Below are positions 30,553 through 33,298 of a DNA stretch of 33,298 nucleotides, piece after piece. A model generated the notes under the pieces. It was not told where the DNA came from, did not search any database, and saw only the letters and a list, made by a program, of their open reading frames with translations. The position numbers and the translations under genes were made by a program. Origin of the DNA: Gammaproteobacteria bacterium (GTDB taxonomy: Bacteria > Pseudomonadota > Gammaproteobacteria > SZUA-229); contig JAUVDN010000015.1 of NCBI GenBank assembly GCA_030595325.1, forward strand, positions 1-33,298, in the 5' to 3' direction. Every line of letters begins with the position of its first letter. Position 1 is the stretch's first letter.

Positions 30553-31514
30553 CGGTGGTAATGTTTGCTGCCATGATCGGGTGCAATGTTTTTTTCAGGA
30601 AGGATTAAGCCGTAGTGTTGGTTGTTCTTCTCTGCGTGTATTATTAATCTCGCCATTATAGATAGGCGATGTTCTGTATCTCGTGCAGGAATGCTGTTCC
30701 AGTCTATCCAGTCTGTAGTTGGCGTGGCGCCAATAAATTCTTTTGTAAAAAGTTCGTCGTTTTTTGCGGCAGCTTTCCATGAGATGCGATTGATTTTGTC
30801 GCCATGATTGTATTTTCTAAGATGACTAAAATGTTCGACACCTGAGCCAGCGTGTTCGTTGTCACCACTTTCATTGTTATCAAACATGGGAAGCGTTACG
30901 CTGTCATCGGGCGCAGGATAAACGACACAGCTCATGGATAAGTCTATCCATGTCCATACAATAAATAAGCCAGAGGGGAACTCGGTATATAAGCGAAAAC
31001 AACCTGCATCTAATTTCCCTCGATTCTTTGTTAAAACATCAAAGGTGATGAGTTGCCTGCTGTTCTCTTTGCAATCAACAGTATCGTAGTCTATGCCGTC
31101 ATGCGTTATGGTTATCGCGTATCTGGACATTGGTTCAAGGTTTATAAGTTGAACTTTGAAGGTGGCGGTTTCACCAGAAAATACAGCCGCGGCATTATCA
31201 CTTTTTAATTCTAGACCGGCCAGATTGCGCCAGGTTGATAATAAGAAAACGTTACCAAGGCTTGCGAGTAGGAAAGTCAAAACAAAACCCAAACTCTTTT
31301 CGTAATTTATAGAGCCGATTAATAATACCAGCAACAGTAGTGCAAAAATTATCCCGACCTTTGTCGGGATAATGTAAACACGGTCTCGGGTTAATGTTGC
31401 TGAGCCATTAAATGGTCCGCTTCGTTTGGCTATGAAGTTAAAGAAAGGTTTTTTATTGAAATCTTGCATCCGAAAAAACCGAAACGGGTTTTTTATTAAG
31501 GAATTATTAAACAC
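30525..31514 (-). CDS. DUF58-family membrane protein
   Basis: This 329-residue protein begins with a charged N-terminus, then RVYIIPTKVGIIFALLLLVL, the typical DUF58 opening, and two close membrane helices (about 50-95). The remainder is soluble, with the DUF58 core HFSHLRKYNHGDKINRISWK (near 235) and a vWA-like fold. It lies five bases after moxR and overlaps the transglutaminase gene, so it is translationally coupled. The MoxR AAA+ chaperone is expected to act on the vWA-like domain. A perfect terminator-like hairpin lies inside the gene at 31344-31373. Confidence 0.9.
   Translation of the reverse strand: MFNNSLIKNPFRFFRMQDFNKKPFFNFIAKRSGPFNGSATLTRDRVYIIPTKVGIIFALLLLVLLIGSINYEKSLGFVLTFLLASLGNVFLLSTWRNLAGLELKSDNAAAVFSGETATFKVQLINLEPMSRYAITITHDGIDYDTVDCKENSRQLITFDVLTKNRGKLDAGCFRLYTEFPSGLFIVWTWIDLSMSCVVYPAPDDSVTLPMFDNNESGDNEHAGSGVEHFSHLRKYNHGDKINRISWKAAAKNDELFTKEFIGATPTTDWIDWNSIPARDTEHRLSIMARLIIHAEKNNQHYGLILPEKNIAPDHGSKHYHRCLTALALH
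31344..31373 (-). terminator. Intragenic terminator-like hairpin in the DUF58 gene
   Basis: On the minus strand, ATTATCCCGAC and GTCGGGATAAT pair over 11 bases with an AAAG loop and are followed by a five-T tract, about 140 bases into the coding sequence. The structure is seen; activity is uncertain because ribosomes would cover it during translation. Confidence 0.5.
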
Positions 31515-31519
31515 GGGTG

Positions 31520-32470
31520 TTACGATATACTGGTAGATTCTATGATTAGCTCTGCTGCCGAAGTAGTTTGTTTTAAACCACTTTCTAAATGTACCGGCAG
31601 CCGATGATTGGCAACAGCGGGTAGTATCGTCTGTACATGTTCGGGCAGCACATATTTTTCTCCTTCAATAAAAGCATATGCTTTTGCGGCATTGATCATT
31701 GCCAGGCCTCCGCGAGGAGAAAGACCAAATTCAAAAGCATTTGTTTGTCGTGTGTAGTTAAGAATTTCTTGTACATAATCAAGTATCGCTGGCGATACAT
31801 GTAACGAGGCAGCTTGTTGCTGTAATTGAAACAGTTGTGCTTTATCGCAGACAGGGTTTAAGCTTTTAATGATGGTGCGCCTGTCATCGCCTTCAAGTAG
31901 CTGGCGCTCGGCTTCTTCATCCGGGTAGCCAAGATCTATCCGCATTAAAAAACGGTCTAACTGTGATTCTGGCAATGGGTAAGTGCCGATTTGATGAAGC
32001 GGGTTCTGTGTTGCGATAACAAAAAACGGACTTGGCAGTTCGCGCGTTTCGCCTTCGACCGTAACCTGGTGCTCTTCCATGGCCTCGAGTAATGCGCTCT
32101 GCGTTTTTGGTGTGGCACGATTTATTTCATCAGCAAGTATGAATTGAGAGAAAATAGGCCCAGGATGAAATTCAAATTTAGACTGCTCTCGGTTGAAAAC
32201 AGATACGCCGAGGACGTCGGCGGGCAGCAGGTCGCTGGTAAACTGGATGCGGTGAAACTCAAGCCCCATAACTTGCGCGATAGTGTGGGCTAAAGTTGTT
32301 TTACCGACACCAGGCTGATCTTCAATAAGGCAGTGACCTTTAGCAATTAGGCAGGTTAAGGCTAATTTGATCTGTTGATTTTTCCCCAGTATCACTTGTG
32401 AGATCTGTTGTATCGCAGTATTGAGTAGTGCCGATGTGGAATCGAGTTTATGTATATTTGTGGTATCCAT
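31520..32470 (-). CDS. moxR: MoxR-family AAA+ ATPase
   Basis: The ATG at 32470 gives 316 residues; a TTG five codons earlier is possible. Walker A is EDQPGVGKTTLAHTIA (near 52), Walker B FILADEINRATPKTQSALLE (near 107), sensor 1 VIATQNPLHQIGTYPLPE and the arginine-finger region ESQLDRFLMRIDLGYP, all classic MoxR. It is a cytoplasmic chaperone that remodels vWA/DUF58 partner complexes. It is first in the moxR-DUF58-tgpA operon and divergent from the repeat-rich secreted protein gene. Confidence 0.95.
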   Translation of the reverse strand: MDTTNIHKLDSTSALLNTAIQQISQVILGKNQQIKLALTCLIAKGHCLIEDQPGVGKTTLAHTIAQVMGLEFHRIQFTSDLLPADVLGVSVFNREQSKFEFHPGPIFSQFILADEINRATPKTQSALLEAMEEHQVTVEGETRELPSPFFVIATQNPLHQIGTYPLPESQLDRFLMRIDLGYPDEEAERQLLEGDDRRTIIKSLNPVCDKAQLFQLQQQAASLHVSPAILDYVQEILNYTRQTNAFEFGLSPRGGLAMINAAKAYAFIEGEKYVLPEHVQTILPAVANHRLPVHLESGLKQTTSAAELIIESTSIS

Positions 32471-32579
32471 TCTATTATTGTCCAACGGAGTTATGGTTAT
32501 TTGCTAATTAATCATAGTTTACTTAAGTCAAAGTTATGTATTGGAGTATTAATAACGATAAAAGTTTTGACTCATATCA

Positions 32580-32608
32580 TTGAAGTGTCTGTGGTGCTGG
32601 CATACAAT
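32580..32608 (+). promoter_or_regulatory. Sigma-70 promoter of the repeat-rich secreted protein
   Basis: TTGAAG (32580-32585), a 17-base spacer and TACAAT (32603-32608) form a good housekeeping promoter. The start would be near 32615, about 31 bases before the ATG. Confidence 0.7.
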
Positions 32609-32645
32609 GGGAAGGTTCGAATTAATTTTGATAGTGGAGTAAATG

Positions 32646-33065
32646 ATGAAAATAATTTTACGTATAGCCGTGGTAGCTTCTTTACTGCTGGCAGCTACAA
32701 ACAGCTTCGCATGGGGCGGCAACAGCAATAATTGGGGTCCAATGGGCGGTAACAATAACAATTGGGGGCCATTCGGCGGCAATAATAGTGGTTTTGGTAA
32801 CGGTTATAACCCTTATGATGAATGGGATCCGCGTTACTGGATGGAAGAAATGGAAGATATGATGGATAATGATGATAACTACTACGGTGGCGGTCCCAAC
32901 GGCAATTACGGCGGTCCACCTCCTGGCTATTATGGTCCACCACCAGGCTACAATAATGCGCCGCGTTCATACGGTCCACCACCTGGATACAACAATGCTC
33001 CTCGTCCATACGGACCACCACCTGGATACCGTGGTCCACCACCACAGCAGGCACCTCAGCAGTAA
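32646..33065 (+). CDS. Secreted Gly/Asn/Pro/Tyr-rich protein, sulfur-globule-protein-like
   Basis: I take the second ATG (32646), six bases after GGAG. The 139-residue precursor has a signal peptide (MKIILRIAVVASLLLAATNS, cleavage after FA). The mature part has three sections: Gly/Asn/Trp repeats (NNWGPMGGNNNNWGPFGG), an acidic centre (YDEWDPRYWMEEMEDMMDND) and four GPPPGY repeats with Tyr-Asn spacing. This composition resembles the structural envelope proteins (Sgp) around periplasmic sulfur globules of sulfur oxidisers, but other repeat-rich secreted proteins look similar. A strong promoter and terminator make it a stand-alone, probably highly expressed gene. Confidence 0.6.
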   Translation: MKIILRIAVVASLLLAATNSFAWGGNSNNWGPMGGNNNNWGPFGGNNSGFGNGYNPYDEWDPRYWMEEMEDMMDNDDNYYGGGPNGNYGGPPPGYYGPPPGYNNAPRSYGPPPGYNNAPRPYGPPPGYRGPPPQQAPQQ

Positions 33066-33084
33066 CATCTGTCTGTTTGGTTAA

Positions 33085-33113
33085 GAAAAAGCCCTCAATT
33101 GAGGGCTTTTTTT
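33085..33113 (+). terminator. Terminator of the repeat-rich secreted protein
   Basis: AAAAAGCCCTCAA pairs with TTGAGGGCTTTTT as a perfect palindrome with a T tract, 20 bases after the stop codon. It is bidirectional in form. Confidence 0.94.
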
Positions 33114-33215
33114 ATGTCCATGGATGGACGGTATTGCGCAAGGAGCCAAGGAAGGCGGTGCGTTATGTCTGTTACTGAGTCATAGCTGACAAAGTCAAAA
33201 ACTTTAAAAGCTACT

Positions 33216-33288
33216 CACCACAGAGGACACGGAGGTCACAGAGGAAAGCCTTATTATTGTTAAACGCGCCTGCGGCGCGGTTAACAAT
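33216..33288. repeat. CACAGAGG-type repeat and adjoining long inverted repeat
   Basis: CCACAGAGGACACGGAGG is followed by TCACAGAGGAAAG, imperfect copies of a CACAGAGG-A unit known as a dispersed motif in many proteobacteria. Next, 33256-33288 is an inverted repeat: ATTGTTAA-ACGCGCC-TGC-GGCGCGG-TTAACAAT with one mismatch. No gene is visible in 33114-33298. Confidence 0.6.
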
Positions 33289-33298
33289 AAAAAACCTC

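Noticed and set aside
32695-33054. 119-codon minus-strand frame rich in Val, His and Tyr
   Set aside because: It is an artefact of the repetitive composition of the secreted repeat protein on the other strand.
32869-33060. GPPPGY repeats considered as a CRISPR-like array
   Set aside because: The repeats are in-frame codons of a secreted protein without unique spacers.

Overview
The window looks like chromosome from a free-living or symbiotic gammaproteobacterium of moderate-to-low GC. The evidence is the NtrC/sigma-54 promoters, Gram-negative envelope genes (outer-membrane barrels, a FecR-like protein, a LapG-like protease, a PEP-CTERM-type sorting tail), a TusA relay gene and a protein resembling sulfur-globule proteins. 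The last two would fit a sulfur oxidiser, but the sequence alone does not prove that. I found no tRNA, rRNA, CRISPR array, transposase or phage gene.

Positions 1-14360 form a nitrate-assimilation island. On the minus strand a NarK-type nitrate/nitrite porter is followed by a PP2C phosphatase fused to the start of a protein kinase, which is cut by the window edge. A small cupin gene is divergent from a type III glutamine synthetase (glnN). A long plus-strand operon follows: nirB, nirD, a two-CBS-domain protein, an assimilatory molybdopterin nitrate reductase, a DmsB-DmsC-like fusion (16-Cys iron-sulfur domain plus eight-helix membrane anchor) and mobB. Three promoters (narK, glnN, nirB) each carry a good sigma-54 -24/-12 element and one or two GCAC(C/T)-N5-(G/A)GTGC palindromes upstream, the NtrC enhancer pattern. 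Import, reduction to ammonium and capture into glutamine therefore look like one NtrC regulon. The DmsBC-like fusion suggests that quinol, not ferredoxin or NADH, feeds the nitrate reductase.

Positions 14361-18180 hold a degenerate dispersed repeat, a coiled-coil membrane protein with a DamX/SPOR-like C-terminus, a 66-codon reading frame broken by one in-frame amber codon, and a PP-loop thiolation-type ATPase paired with tusA.

Positions 18181-27480 are an envelope and surface region. It holds a PEP-CTERM-type exported protein, a proline-rich secreted protein behind a sigma-54-like promoter, a TPR plus beta-barrel outer-membrane protein, a LapG-like cysteine protease, a membrane PAS/HD-GYP protein that has lost its metal ligands, a CPA1 Na+/H+ antiporter, and a divergent pair made of a FecR-like periplasmic protein and an outer-membrane barrel.

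Positions 27481-33298 contain a small membrane protein, a DUF861-type cupin, a thioredoxin-like protein and the conserved moxR-DUF58-transglutaminase operon on the minus strand. Divergent from moxR is a secreted Gly/Asn/Pro/Tyr-rich protein. The window ends in repeat-like DNA.
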